Shown here piece after piece: positions 7,690 to 16,564 of a DNA stretch of 64,000 nt. The stretch is taken from positions 548,242-612,241 of the forward strand of contig NZ_LCZJ02000033.1 of assembly GCF_001012825.1 (NCBI RefSeq), given 5' to 3'. The notes beneath the pieces are model-generated. The model worked only from the letters and a program-made list of their open reading frames with translations. It had not been told where the DNA came from and made no database searches. Origin of the DNA: Paenibacillus etheri (GTDB taxonomy: Bacteria > Bacillota > Bacilli > Paenibacillales > Paenibacillaceae). The translations under genes and the position numbers were made by a program. Position 1 is the first letter of the stretch. Each line of letters opens with the position of its first letter.

Positions 7690-9795
7690 TTACTGGGTAC
7701 CTGTAGTTGTTCCCTCATTCGCAGGATCATTAGCATTATTACCTGACTGAAGACTCTTCTTCGGAACGCCATCAAGTCCATATTCCCAATCATAAGCATC
7801 AAAAATTTTGCGTGCTACCGGCGCAGCACTCTGGGAACCAAAGCCCCCTTCTGGAATAACTACGGCTACTGCCAGCTTAGGATTGTTTCGCGGGGCATAG
7901 GCAATAAATACACCGTTATCTCGAATTTGACCCTTAGCCACTTGTTGGGATGTTCCCGTCTTACGAGCAAAATCATAAGGGAAATCAGAAAACGCACTGA
8001 CTTCACTTCGCATACCCTGCTGTATTTCATTCCAGTAGGATTTGTCGAAGGCGGTTACTTCATCTAACACCTCACGACCGAGCTCCTTGACTACTTTTCC
8101 GTCAGCATCTGTAATCTTGCTAACTAGCTGAGGTTTAATCCGCTCTCCTTCATTAGCAAGTGTAGCTACGTATTGGGCAAGCTGTAGCACCGTATAACTA
8201 CCTTGTTGTCCGAAAGAAGCATACACTAATGCAGCCTGAGCACTACCTGCAGCCTCAATATTGGTATAGTTGATCTGTCCTAAGAATTCATTTGGTAGAC
8301 CACTTCCCGTGGATACGCCAAGGCCAAACTCTTTCATATACTTATCCCAAACATCTACGCCTTTGCTTTTGTGTTTGTCATACAATCTTTTACCGATCAT
8401 ATCAACCATGAACGCATTCGAGGATTTCTGAATCGCTTTTGAAGGATCCATAGAACCGTATACGTGTCCTCCGGAGTTTCTTACCTTAGTTTCATGACCC
8501 GTTTTACCAAAAGTCGCGAAGCCTCTATCCTGATAGTAAGTTGAAGGTGTAAAGAGACCTTCATTCAGACCCACGAGTACGCTCAAAGGTTTAATCGTTG
8601 AACCTAGAAGCAGCACAGATCTTAGTCCATTCCCTGACGTTCCTGAAGAAATCGGATTAATGGTACCATTCTGATAGTTATCCATAATACTGTTCCAGAC
8701 ATCTGTGGACAAGGAACCTGATGTCCAAATATTAGTATCGTAGTCCGGCATACTCGCCATACTAACGATATTTCCCGTATCCACTTCCATTGCTACAGCG
8801 TAGCCGGTCAAAGCATTGGGATGCGTTTTACCCTGTACAGAATTTGAATGCAACCATTTAATCTGATCCATAATCGCCTGTTCTGTCTTCATCTGAATAT
8901 TCTTATTAATGGTTGTCCAGACGTCATTACCTTTAACTGGAGGAACTACACGTTCAATTTTCTCCGCCATGTTCTGCGGATTGACAGAGATTTCCTGATA
9001 ACCATTCTGTCCCCGAAGCTCTCTCTGATACTGCAGCTCCAAGCCGTCAAATCCGACAAATTCGTCATCCTTATACGTTAGTCCTGGTTCAGGATTATTC
9101 TTCATAGCATTTAAAATATTCTTATAAATATTAAGGCTGTTTGCTGATTTAAAAGGCTTGATATAACCTATCGTCTGTACGGCAACCGTATCTTTATCGT
9201 AATGACGAATGCTTTCCTCGACAATTTCAAGGCCTGGGTATTCACCCTTATGTTCCATGAAATAGGCTACTTCCTGAGTAGTCAGGTCAGCCTTAATTCG
9301 CCGTGCCATAAAGCCAAGTGATTTCCGGAAGTATAAATCCAGTGCCTCAATCACATCTTCTTGTGTCATCTTCTCAGCCTTTGGATCACCATATTTATTG
9401 AAATCAGCTACCAGCTTGGCTGCCAATGCATCTGACTTGGCTTTAGCCTCTGGAGTCAGGGTAGTTTTACCGGTCATTTTATCTGTTTGCTTAGCGGTAT
9501 ACTCCTTATTGAGCGTAATATACAGCGATTGAACCGGCGTAGAGTACGCTAACTTCTCACCTTCAGCAGCATAAATTACACCTCTCATAGATGCAAGGGG
9601 TACATTTTTGGTATCTCTGCTTGTCTCTACTTCAGTTAAAGTTGGTCCTTCCACGAACTGCAACACAGCCAGGCGTATAATAATTACGCAAAATATAACA
9701 AACGTGCTAAAGAAAAACACGTTGAGTCGCAGGCCTATGGAACTTTTACTGTTGGTCTCATCTGGAGGTGAGGCCTGCTTACGGAAAAAACTCAC
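7690..9795 (-). CDS. Class B penicillin-binding protein (PBP2 type), copy A
   Basis: A membrane-anchored D,D-transpeptidase of 701 residues that cross-links peptidoglycan. There is one N-terminal membrane segment (about 24-47), a dimerisation/pedestal domain to about 290, then the transpeptidase domain. Catalytic motifs are intact: S399-T-I-K402, S458-S-N460 and K612-T-G614. It has an acidic, Asn/Thr-rich tail. Start is GTG behind AAAGGAG. It is highly similar along its whole length to the protein encoded 26 bases upstream (9822-11897), so the pair is a tandem duplication within one operon. In Bacillus this class includes the elongation PBPs PbpA and PbpH. No PASTA domains are present. Confidence 0.9.
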   Translation of the reverse strand: MSFFRKQASPPDETNSKSSIGLRLNVFFFSTFVIFCVIIIRLAVLQFVEGPTLTEVETSRDTKNVPLASMRGVIYAAEGEKLAYSTPVQSLYITLNKEYTAKQTDKMTGKTTLTPEAKAKSDALAAKLVADFNKYGDPKAEKMTQEDVIEALDLYFRKSLGFMARRIKADLTTQEVAYFMEHKGEYPGLEIVEESIRHYDKDTVAVQTIGYIKPFKSANSLNIYKNILNAMKNNPEPGLTYKDDEFVGFDGLELQYQRELRGQNGYQEISVNPQNMAEKIERVVPPVKGNDVWTTINKNIQMKTEQAIMDQIKWLHSNSVQGKTHPNALTGYAVAMEVDTGNIVSMASMPDYDTNIWTSGSLSTDVWNSIMDNYQNGTINPISSGTSGNGLRSVLLLGSTIKPLSVLVGLNEGLFTPSTYYQDRGFATFGKTGHETKVRNSGGHVYGSMDPSKAIQKSSNAFMVDMIGKRLYDKHKSKGVDVWDKYMKEFGLGVSTGSGLPNEFLGQINYTNIEAAGSAQAALVYASFGQQGSYTVLQLAQYVATLANEGERIKPQLVSKITDADGKVVKELGREVLDEVTAFDKSYWNEIQQGMRSEVSAFSDFPYDFARKTGTSQQVAKGQIRDNGVFIAYAPRNNPKLAVAVVIPEGGFGSQSAAPVARKIFDAYDWEYGLDGVPKKSLQSGNNANDPANEGTTTGTQ

Positions 9796-9821
9796 AGTTT
9801 ATTTCTCTCCTTTTTATCTAA

Positions 9822-11897
9822 TTATTCTTGAACGGGGTCTGACGCAGTAGCAACATTCTTTTTAGGCACACCATCGAGCCCATACTCCCAATCATAAGCG
9901 TCAAAAATTTTACGAGCCACCGGAGCAGCGCTGTTGGAGCCGAAGCCCCCTTCTGGTATAACAACCGCTACGGCCAGCTTCGGATTTTCTCGCGGAGCAA
10001 AGGCAATAAATACCCCATTATCACGGTTTATATTTTTTCTGTCTGTTTTTTCAGAGGTACCTGTCTTACGTGCAAAATCATAAGGGAAATCATCAAAAGC
10101 ACTAACTTTACTGCTCATCCCCTGTTTGATCTCTTTCCAGTAGGATTTGTCAAACGTTACCGTATTAAGCACTTCTCTTTTAAATTCCTTAACCACCTTA
10201 CCTTGTGCATCCGTGATCTTACTAACAAGTTGAGGCTTAATACGCACGCCTTCATTAGCAAGAGTAGAAGCATACTGGGCTAGCTGCAGTGTAGTATAAC
10301 TGCCCTGTTGGCCAAAAGAAGCATAGATAAGTGCGGCCTGTGAACTACCAGCGGCCTTAAGATCAGTATAGTTAATCTGGCCCGGTGATTCACCTGGGAG
10401 GCCACTTTTCGTAGATACACCCAGTCCGAACTTTTTCATATATTTGTCCCATACCTCAATGCCTTTATCCCCCGGATAATTCTTGTAAAGCTGCTTACCC
10501 ACCATATCAATCATAAATACGTTAGAAGATTCCTTAATGGCCTTAGCTGGATCAAGTGGACCATATACGTGACCTGATGAATTTCTTACGGATGATTTAT
10601 TATCCTTACCGAAATAAGTAATACCCACATCTGAATACGTTGTTGAGGTATTAAAAAAACCTTCATTTAAACCAATTAACACGCTTAAGGGTTTGATTGT
10701 AGATCCCATAAACACTAGTGAACTAAAATCATGTCCTGATCTACCAGACGAATTCGAAGTAATCGTACCGTTTAGATGATTATTCATAATTTTATTCCAG
10801 ACAGGTGTTGGTAAGGAGTCTTTGGTCCATACATTTGAATCGTAATCCGGCATGCTTGCCATGGCGACAATATTTCCAGTCTCCACTTCCATCGCTACGG
10901 CGTAACCGGTTAAAGCATCTGGATGCGTCTTACCTTGAACGGCATTGGTATGCAGCCATTTAATTTGATCCAATATGGCCTGTTCTGTCTTCATCTGAAT
11001 CTTCTTATTAATGTTCATCCAAATATTATTACCCTTTACAGGAGCAACGTTCTGTTCAACCTTCTCAGCCATATTCTGAGGAGTCACTGAAATGACCTGA
11101 TAACCATTTTCTCCCCGAAGCTCTCGTTGATACTGCATTTCCAGACCATCAAACCCCACATATTCTTCTGCTTTATACATAAGTCCAGGGGGAGAATCTT
11201 TTTTCATTTCACTACGAATATTCTTATACATCGCTATATCTTCAGTCGATTTGAACGGCTTCCCAAAGCCGACTGTCTGCACCGCTACCGTATCTTTATC
11301 GTAGTGACGAACACTCTCCTCCACGATCGTTAGCCCCGGATAATTGTCTTTATGCTCCATGAAATAGGCTATTTCCTCTGGAATTAAACCAGTCTTGATC
11401 CGTCGTGGCACATAACCTAAATACTTTTTGAAATCTAAATCTAATGAATCCAAGATATTTTGCTGCGTCAGCTTCGGCGCATTCGGATCTCCGTATTTAA
11501 CAAAATCAGCCGCAAGTCTTGCCGCAAGCGCATTAGAGTTGTTCTTCGCCTTTTCCGTAAGTGTGGTCTCACCCGTTGCTTTATCTGTTGTTCTAACTGT
11601 GTAATCTTTAGTTAATGTAAGGTAAAGCGACTCCGTAGGTGTTGAATAGGCAATCTGCTCCCCTTCGGCAGCAAAAATAATCCCACGCATCGCTGCGAGC
11701 GGAACAATCTTTGTTTCCCGATTCGTTTCTTCTTCAGACAACAGAGCCCCTTCAGTAAACTGCAAACCTGCAAGACGTACGATAATAATACAAAAAATAA
11801 AAAAAGTGCCAAAGAAAAAAATATTCAGTCTTAGACCTACAGAATTTCTTGAAGATATCCCGTCCTTAGGCGGGAGCTGCTTACCAAACAAACTCAC
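9822..11897 (-). CDS. Class B penicillin-binding protein (PBP2 type), copy B
   Basis: A 691-residue paralogue of the next gene on this strand. It has the same layout: short basic start, one membrane span, pedestal domain, and a transpeptidase domain with STIK, SSN and KTG motifs all present (GSTIKPLS, ESSNVFMI, RKTGTSEK). The most visible divergences are in the loop after the active-site serine region, just after KTG, and in the tail, which ends DPVQE. It starts with GTG behind GGGGAG. Being first in the operon, it likely drives copy A too. Both copies look functional; redundancy or division of labour between elongation and sporulation is inference. Confidence 0.9.
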   Translation of the reverse strand: MSLFGKQLPPKDGISSRNSVGLRLNIFFFGTFFIFCIIIVRLAGLQFTEGALLSEEETNRETKIVPLAAMRGIIFAAEGEQIAYSTPTESLYLTLTKDYTVRTTDKATGETTLTEKAKNNSNALAARLAADFVKYGDPNAPKLTQQNILDSLDLDFKKYLGYVPRRIKTGLIPEEIAYFMEHKDNYPGLTIVEESVRHYDKDTVAVQTVGFGKPFKSTEDIAMYKNIRSEMKKDSPPGLMYKAEEYVGFDGLEMQYQRELRGENGYQVISVTPQNMAEKVEQNVAPVKGNNIWMNINKKIQMKTEQAILDQIKWLHTNAVQGKTHPDALTGYAVAMEVETGNIVAMASMPDYDSNVWTKDSLPTPVWNKIMNNHLNGTITSNSSGRSGHDFSSLVFMGSTIKPLSVLIGLNEGFFNTSTTYSDVGITYFGKDNKSSVRNSSGHVYGPLDPAKAIKESSNVFMIDMVGKQLYKNYPGDKGIEVWDKYMKKFGLGVSTKSGLPGESPGQINYTDLKAAGSSQAALIYASFGQQGSYTTLQLAQYASTLANEGVRIKPQLVSKITDAQGKVVKEFKREVLNTVTFDKSYWKEIKQGMSSKVSAFDDFPYDFARKTGTSEKTDRKNINRDNGVFIAFAPRENPKLAVAVVIPEGGFGSNSAAPVARKIFDAYDWEYGLDGVPKKNVATASDPVQE

Positions 11898-11914
11898 CAG
11901 CTTTCTCCCCTTCT

Positions 11915-12012
11915 ACAAGCATAAACGCCTTGACCGTCCTTATAAGGAGGGTAAGTATTTAAGCGAGAAATATAAGACATCAAGTATAGTGCTTATACTT
12001 TCTTATATTTTA
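11915..12012 (+). repeat. Dispersed palindromic repeat, copy 1
   Basis: ACAAGCATAAACGCCTT starts the unit, followed by a hairpin centred on CCTTATAAGG, then AAGCGAGAAATATAAG and the closing CTTATACTTTCTTATATT. It shares this order with copies at 15750 and 21906. It lies between the PBP operon start and the transglutaminase gene. Confidence 0.8.
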
Positions 12013-12163
12013 AAAAAAATGTCTGACATACCTTTGCCTGGACATTACTCTTATGATGAAGGTGAATTCTAAGCTGCTTATTGTGAGCATGGCCTCGCAT
12101 TTATGGTAGAGCTGATTTCACTTGAATTTATTGTACCACACCCAAGGAGTTCAGCGCCCTCAC

Positions 12164-13309
12164 TCAGAGGGCGTTCTCCCTAATATGAGTTTCATCAAAA
12201 TCCTTCGGATTGAACCAATCTCCACTGCTAGCCCAAGTCGGATCCAGCGGGATCCAAGCTTGCCGATCACTTATATATACTTCATTCCAAGCATGTGCAC
12301 CATAACCGCCACGCCCATCATAACCCTGACCTGTTACAACCCGTACCTGCAAGCCCTGTGAACGAGCCATCACAGCGTAAAGTCGGGCATAGTCTATACA
12401 CACCCCTTGCCGAGTGTCGAATGTATCCTGTGGTGTTTGTTCATGCCACACCCTGTTTTGCAAATAATTGTCAGCTTTGGCATAATCGTAAGTCACACGT
12501 GTACCTACCCAATCATAGAGAAGTCTGGCTTTTTTCTCATCACTCTGTGCTTGTCCAGCAATGTCTTCTGCTGCACCAATAATATCCTGAGGAATTTCGT
12601 GATCGATAACCTCATATTTTCTGCGAAGGATATCATTCATCTCTGCCGCAACGGTCTTTGTCAGAATAGGGAGTTTCTTCTGTACAGTCTCACCAACTAT
12701 AGGTTCAAATACAGCGGCAGCGCTCTGACTATAAATTGGAGAGGACTCCACATAACGACTGAATCCACTCTCTGGATTTAATCCAACACAGATGAAAAGA
12801 GCAAGAACAATTACCAGACCACGAGTTAAGCCGATGATTAATCCGACCATTGCTCCTCCCATACGACTTACTTGTGTAATCTTACTATCTTTAAACTTCT
12901 TAGTACGCCGTAAATGTGGAAAAGGAAGCAACATGGACAGCAATCCCAGGAGCATACGAATCAACAAATAAGAAATCAGAAGTAACAATAGAAAACGAAC
13001 TAGCGGTGATTCTGATAGCACAGACACCGCCGTATAATAAATTTGCTGCCACTGTGTAAGCTTCGTATCAGGCAGACTAATCCCCGATGCCCAAGTCTCT
13101 ACATAGGGATTGAGGTAGGCCGCAGCTGGGATAGCTAATACCAAAGATGTTATAGTAAATAATCCTGTTCCCAGCAGCCCAAATAATCTTCCAGTAGCGC
13201 TTGAGAAACCTCTGCTCCAGCCTTGCAATAAAGAGAAGACTACAACCAGCAGGAGGGTGATGGAGATGATATTAGCATCACTCACACTAGTCATCCATCC
13301 GTTTATCAT
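12164..13309 (-). CDS. Membrane-anchored transglutaminase-like protein with CvpA-like N-terminus
   Basis: The first 180 residues carry about four to five membrane segments arranged as in the CvpA family (GWSRGFSSATGRLFGLLG, and later RMGGAMVGLIIGLTRGLVIV). A linker leads to a transglutaminase-like fold whose catalytic triad is visible: Cys304 in GVCIDYA, His339 in HAWNEV and Asp356 in LDPTW. The enzyme part would lie outside or beneath the membrane; substrates could be wall peptides or proteins, and both hydrolysis and crosslinking are possible. I prefer the ATG at 13309 because GGAG is nine bases upstream; a GTG two codons earlier is too close. It is probably cotranscribed with the small membrane gene before it. 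Confidence 0.8.
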   Translation of the reverse strand: MINGWMTSVSDANIISITLLLVVVFSLLQGWSRGFSSATGRLFGLLGTGLFTITSLVLAIPAAAYLNPYVETWASGISLPDTKLTQWQQIYYTAVSVLSESPLVRFLLLLLISYLLIRMLLGLLSMLLPFPHLRRTKKFKDSKITQVSRMGGAMVGLIIGLTRGLVIVLALFICVGLNPESGFSRYVESSPIYSQSAAAVFEPIVGETVQKKLPILTKTVAAEMNDILRRKYEVIDHEIPQDIIGAAEDIAGQAQSDEKKARLLYDWVGTRVTYDYAKADNYLQNRVWHEQTPQDTFDTRQGVCIDYARLYAVMARSQGLQVRVVTGQGYDGRGGYGAHAWNEVYISDRQAWIPLDPTWASSGDWFNPKDFDETHIRENAL

Positions 13310-13371
13310 ATCCACTCTCTCCTTTCAGTCGCCTGCTTACTCGCAAGTTATATTTTTTGAGTTCAAGCCCG

Positions 13372-13809
13372 TTATTGATGTTTTCGGGCTTCATCGATAA
13401 ATGTTTTTGTCGTATCTGTAACACTCCACTTCCCAAGACTAACGCCACGGAAAGTAACCTCTACTTTATCTTCACCCGCTGCGCCCTTCACTTCAATATT
13501 CGGTGTTGTGATCGTAAAGGTCCCATCTCCATTTGAAGTGTACTTTGCATCCTGCGCTTCTTTAAGCATAACCTCTTGCGCTTCCTTCTTTAGCGTGCTT
13601 ACTGTTCCATCTGCCACCTTATTCACAGCGTTACCAATTTGGTCCATTGTAACACCACTATAGATGAATAAACCTACAACGATCACAATGACAATCGCCC
13701 ATTTCAGAACGGTTTTAACCAAATTAACAACCGCAAACAGCAGAACAAGCGCAATAACAATAACTAGCCAATTTTCTCTTATAAACTGTGACCATACCTC
13801 TGGATCCAT
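13372..13809 (-). CDS. Membrane protein of unknown function
   Basis: A 145-residue protein with two adjacent hydrophobic segments near the N-terminus (ENWLVIVIALVLLFAVVNLV and KWAIVIVIVVGLFIYSGV) and a soluble, acidic C-terminal part with beta-like repeats (TYNGDG-like turns, TFTITTPNIEVKG). I do not recognise a family. It lies 62 bases before the CvpA/transglutaminase gene on the same strand, so the pair probably forms one unit. The start chosen is the ATG of MDPEVWSQ; a longer frame to 13878 adds a basic stretch with no ribosome binding site. Confidence 0.6.
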   Translation of the reverse strand: MDPEVWSQFIRENWLVIVIALVLLFAVVNLVKTVLKWAIVIVIVVGLFIYSGVTMDQIGNAVNKVADGTVSTLKKEAQEVMLKEAQDAKYTSNGDGTFTITTPNIEVKGAAGEDKVEVTFRGVSLGKWSVTDTTKTFIDEARKHQ

Positions 13810-14079
13810 CAACCTCACAACACCCCTATCGCCTAGTTTCGTCCTACAGATTCTCTCTTCCCGTAGATATAACGCCAATATTAATTATTATACATGAATG
13901 CCCATCATAATTCATGGTTCCACTCTCAGTGAAAGGTATACCCTACTAGCGGATTTAAAAAAGCGGTATAAGCCCCCTCTGTCCCACGTAAAGTACAAGT
14001 AGTGCTTTAAATTTGATCTTCATCATTACGCCGTCCTGCGTTTACATGTATTGTAGGTGGCTCTCGGAGGTGTTCCCCT

Positions 14080-15264
14080 GTGAAAACTGCGCTGTGGCTA
14101 TACTTATTTCTTTTTTTGGCGTTCTTTGATTTACATGCTCAGTATCCCGTCCTTACGCCCTTTGCCATATCTCTTGGTGCGGGACCCACCTTTATTGGCT
14201 GGATGATGGGCATGTACTCATTGACCCACCTTCCCGGCAATTTGCTTGCAGGCGTACTCGTCGATCGTAATGGCTCTCGCCGTTACATCGTCTTCAGCCT
14301 TGTCGCTGCGGGAGCCATTCTACTGCTGCAAGCTCATGTGCAGCTTCCATGGCATTTGCTAATGCTAAGAGCAGCGAGTGGATTCGTGCTCGCTTTTCTC
14401 TCTCCCGCTTGTATGACGTTACTGGCTTCTTTGTCATCAGATGCCACAGAGCAGGGTAAATATATGTCCGGACATGGTATCGTTCATACGTTAGCTTCAG
14501 TTGTATCGCCTGCTGCGGGAGCATTTATCGTAGCAAAAGCCGGCTACTCTGGCACCTTCACCACACTTGGATGGCTGCTTATCGCAACAGGAGTCATGGC
14601 TTTTTTCAGCGTACCTGCACCGTCAAGACAAATATTAAGGCCGTTAAGCTCAGCGCAGTCAACAAAAGTACCAGATAGACCTTCTGTTCCAACGAAAGAT
14701 GATGATCTGGTATCCAAACGTTATTACCTTTTACCTTTTTTCATTTCCTGTTCACAAGGTGTACTTTTTTTCGAACTCCCACTATCTCAAACAGGGAGCA
14801 ACAGCATTCTTTCCACAGGCATACTACTGTCGCTCCTCAGTTTAGGTGCTTTGGTAACGCTCAGCATGCTCTTCCTGAACCGGCTTTCCCCAGGAGGAAG
14901 AATAGCTGCTGCATTACTGGGTATGGCCATCTGCTTCTTTGCACTCGCCTCATTCCAAAGTATTCCGACTGCTGCGATTCTTTTTATGCTCGGTGCAGCC
15001 AAAGGCGTGTTGTTTCCCGCAATGGCATCACTCTTCATTAGTCTGGGTGGCCCTGGGCGAATGGGTCGGACCTTCTCCATGCAGTCGATAGCCATGTCAC
15101 TTGGCGCATTCGCCGGACCTGTAGCAGCCGGACAGCTAAGAGCCTTCGTTTCTCCTTACTTCATAGCCTTTCTACTGCTAATGGTAGCGTTAATTCTTCT
15201 TCCACCTAAAAACACAGGGAAACTTTCGAGCCTCAATTCCAAATGGAACGGGCGGGCCGCATGA
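14080..15264 (+). CDS. Major facilitator superfamily transporter
   Basis: This 394-residue protein has about twelve hydrophobic segments in two halves with a basic, Ser/Pro-rich central loop near 185-205. The MFS loop 2-3 signature appears as GVLVDRNGSRR, and a motif C-like stretch lies in the fifth segment. The second half includes GAAKGVLFPAMASLFISLGG. Such sequences are usually drug or metabolite exporters; no substrate can be assigned. The GTG start has GGAGGTG eight bases upstream. It stands alone, between divergent and downstream genes. Confidence 0.85.
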   Translation: MKTALWLYLFLFLAFFDLHAQYPVLTPFAISLGAGPTFIGWMMGMYSLTHLPGNLLAGVLVDRNGSRRYIVFSLVAAGAILLLQAHVQLPWHLLMLRAASGFVLAFLSPACMTLLASLSSDATEQGKYMSGHGIVHTLASVVSPAAGAFIVAKAGYSGTFTTLGWLLIATGVMAFFSVPAPSRQILRPLSSAQSTKVPDRPSVPTKDDDLVSKRYYLLPFFISCSQGVLFFELPLSQTGSNSILSTGILLSLLSLGALVTLSMLFLNRLSPGGRIAAALLGMAICFFALASFQSIPTAAILFMLGAAKGVLFPAMASLFISLGGPGRMGRTFSMQSIAMSLGAFAGPVAAGQLRAFVSPYFIAFLLLMVALILLPPKNTGKLSSLNSKWNGRAA

Positions 15265-15395
15265 TTCTTTGCTTTTACGACATTTCCCGGGGAATGAAGA
15301 CTTTCCTGCAGAAATAGTTGTTAAAAATGACGATCCTTCGGTAAACTATAATGAGCATGAAGCTTAGGCCCATTTCCGGAGGTGATTGTCTGCTA

Positions 15396-15821
15396 ATGTC
15401 CATTACGATTATTGTCGAAGGTAAGAATGATCGCAGCAGATTACGGCGCGTGTTAGTACCGGAAATAGAAATCCTATGTACCTTCGGTACATTAAATACA
15501 CTTAAATTAGAGTCCCTCCGGCAACAAGTTGGAGATGGAGAAGTATACCTTTATTTGGATAACGACAGTTCTGGCAAAAAAATACGTAGTGTTCTCCGGG
15601 ATGCCTTCCCCGATGCCGGTCATATTTATACTCGCCGCGGATATGCTGGGGTGGAAGGTACGCCCGATGAATACAATATCACCCAGCTTGAAAAAGCTGG
15701 ATTGGAAGATTTCATCGTCTATCCTGAACCACTTCCATTTTTATTTGAAACAAGTATAAACGCTTATCGTCCTTATAAGGACGATAAGCGTTTAAGCGAG
15801 AAATATAAGGATAATGTATAG
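15396..15821 (+). CDS. Small Toprim-domain protein with a repeat-derived C-terminus
   Basis: A single Toprim fold of 141 residues: the catalytic glutamate is E8 in IIVEGKND and the DxD metal motif is D55-N-D57 in YLDNDSSGKK. It resembles stand-alone Toprim proteins related to RNase M5 and primase cores, so a nuclease or nucleotidyl-transfer role is likely, but the RNA or DNA target is unknown. The ATG at 15396 follows GGAGGTGAT by nine bases. The last 23 or so codons (SINAYRPYKDDKRLSEKY and on) are encoded inside a dispersed palindromic repeat (15750-15850), so the native stop has probably been replaced. Confidence 0.75.
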   Translation: MSITIIVEGKNDRSRLRRVLVPEIEILCTFGTLNTLKLESLRQQVGDGEVYLYLDNDSSGKKIRSVLRDAFPDAGHIYTRRGYAGVEGTPDEYNITQLEKAGLEDFIVYPEPLPFLFETSINAYRPYKDDKRLSEKYKDNV

Positions 15822-15850
15822 CGTGAAACTTATACTTTCTTATATTATTA
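15750..15850 (+). repeat. Dispersed palindromic repeat, copy 2 (inside the Toprim gene 3' end)
   Basis: This is the best-preserved copy. Positions 15757-15794 form a 38-base perfect palindrome centred on TTATAA. A second imperfect hairpin follows, from AATATAAG to CTTATATT. The Toprim reading frame runs through the first hairpin and stops at 15821. Confidence 0.85.
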
Positions 15851-15907
15851 AAAAAACGCCTTCTTCGTTATCCCTTCCATAAAGAAGGATTCGAAAAAGC
15901 GTTTTTT
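15850..15907. terminator. Bidirectional terminator between Toprim gene and sco
   Basis: AAAAAACGC and GCGTTTTTT enclose a second stem CCTTCTT/AAGAAGG. T-runs are present on both strands, fitting two convergent genes. Confidence 0.85.
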
Positions 15908-15923
15908 GATGTTTTGGTATGTT

Positions 15924-16547
15924 CTATTCCCGAGCCAATTCCTTCAACTGATCGGCAAGAAATTCAGGAGTTACGTTCTCCGTATCTCCTGCATCATACA
16001 ATGCACGAAGACGATTGTCTCGGTCAACTAGCGCTATACGGTTGGCATGTACGAAATTTTCTTTGGAATTTCCCGCGATTAGTACTTTAAAAGAATCCGT
16101 CGCTAACTTACGAACTTCTTCCTGATCCCCCCGCAAGAAATACCATCCATCATAATTCGCCTTAAAACGGTCTGCAAAAGTCTTAATAGCTTCCCGAGTA
16201 TCATTCTTCGGATCAAAAGAGATTGAGACAAACTCCGTATCTTTACCAAAACTCCCATCCTCGACCAGAATCTTCTGTGTCTGAGATAACAAAAACGTAG
16301 TTATAGGACATACATCTGGACATTGTGTAAAAAAGAAGTATACCAGCCGTGCTTTACCTTGTGTATCAGCCAGAGTAACCTGGTCTCCATTCACATTTTC
16401 AAGAGAAAAGTCCTGTACTTCTCCGATTACTGGCAGCTTCTCTTTTCCTAAATTCAAAGAGTTAACTGCCAGATAACCAGCCATAATCAAAGCAAGTAAT
16501 AGCAGAAGCCAAGTCCATTTATAACGCTTAAAGGTCTGCACGGACAC
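15924..16547 (-). CDS. SCO1/SenC family copper chaperone for cytochrome oxidase
   Basis: A membrane-tethered thioredoxin-fold protein of 207 residues that delivers copper to, or reduces, the CuA site of cytochrome c oxidase. One N-terminal membrane segment (about 12-29) is followed by the extracytoplasmic domain. The copper ligands are visible: C76-P-D-V-C80 and H167 in FVHANRIAL. The start is GTG with GGGAGGG five bases upstream. It lies 17 bases behind ctaB, so copper delivery and heme O synthesis for the same oxidase are expressed together. Cysteine and histidine ligands are complete. The Bacillus homologue is called SCO (YpmQ). Confidence 0.92.
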   Translation of the reverse strand: MSVQTFKRYKWTWLLLLLALIMAGYLAVNSLNLGKEKLPVIGEVQDFSLENVNGDQVTLADTQGKARLVYFFFTQCPDVCPITTFLLSQTQKILVEDGSFGKDTEFVSISFDPKNDTREAIKTFADRFKANYDGWYFLRGDQEEVRKLATDSFKVLIAGNSKENFVHANRIALVDRDNRLRALYDAGDTENVTPEFLADQLKELARE

Positions 16548-16564
16548 GTATACCCTCCCTCTTT

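Noticed and set aside
12148-12174. GC hairpin across the stop codon of the transglutaminase gene as a terminator
   Set aside because: CGCCCTC/GAGGGCG is a good stem, but there is no T-run after it and the stop codon lies inside the loop.
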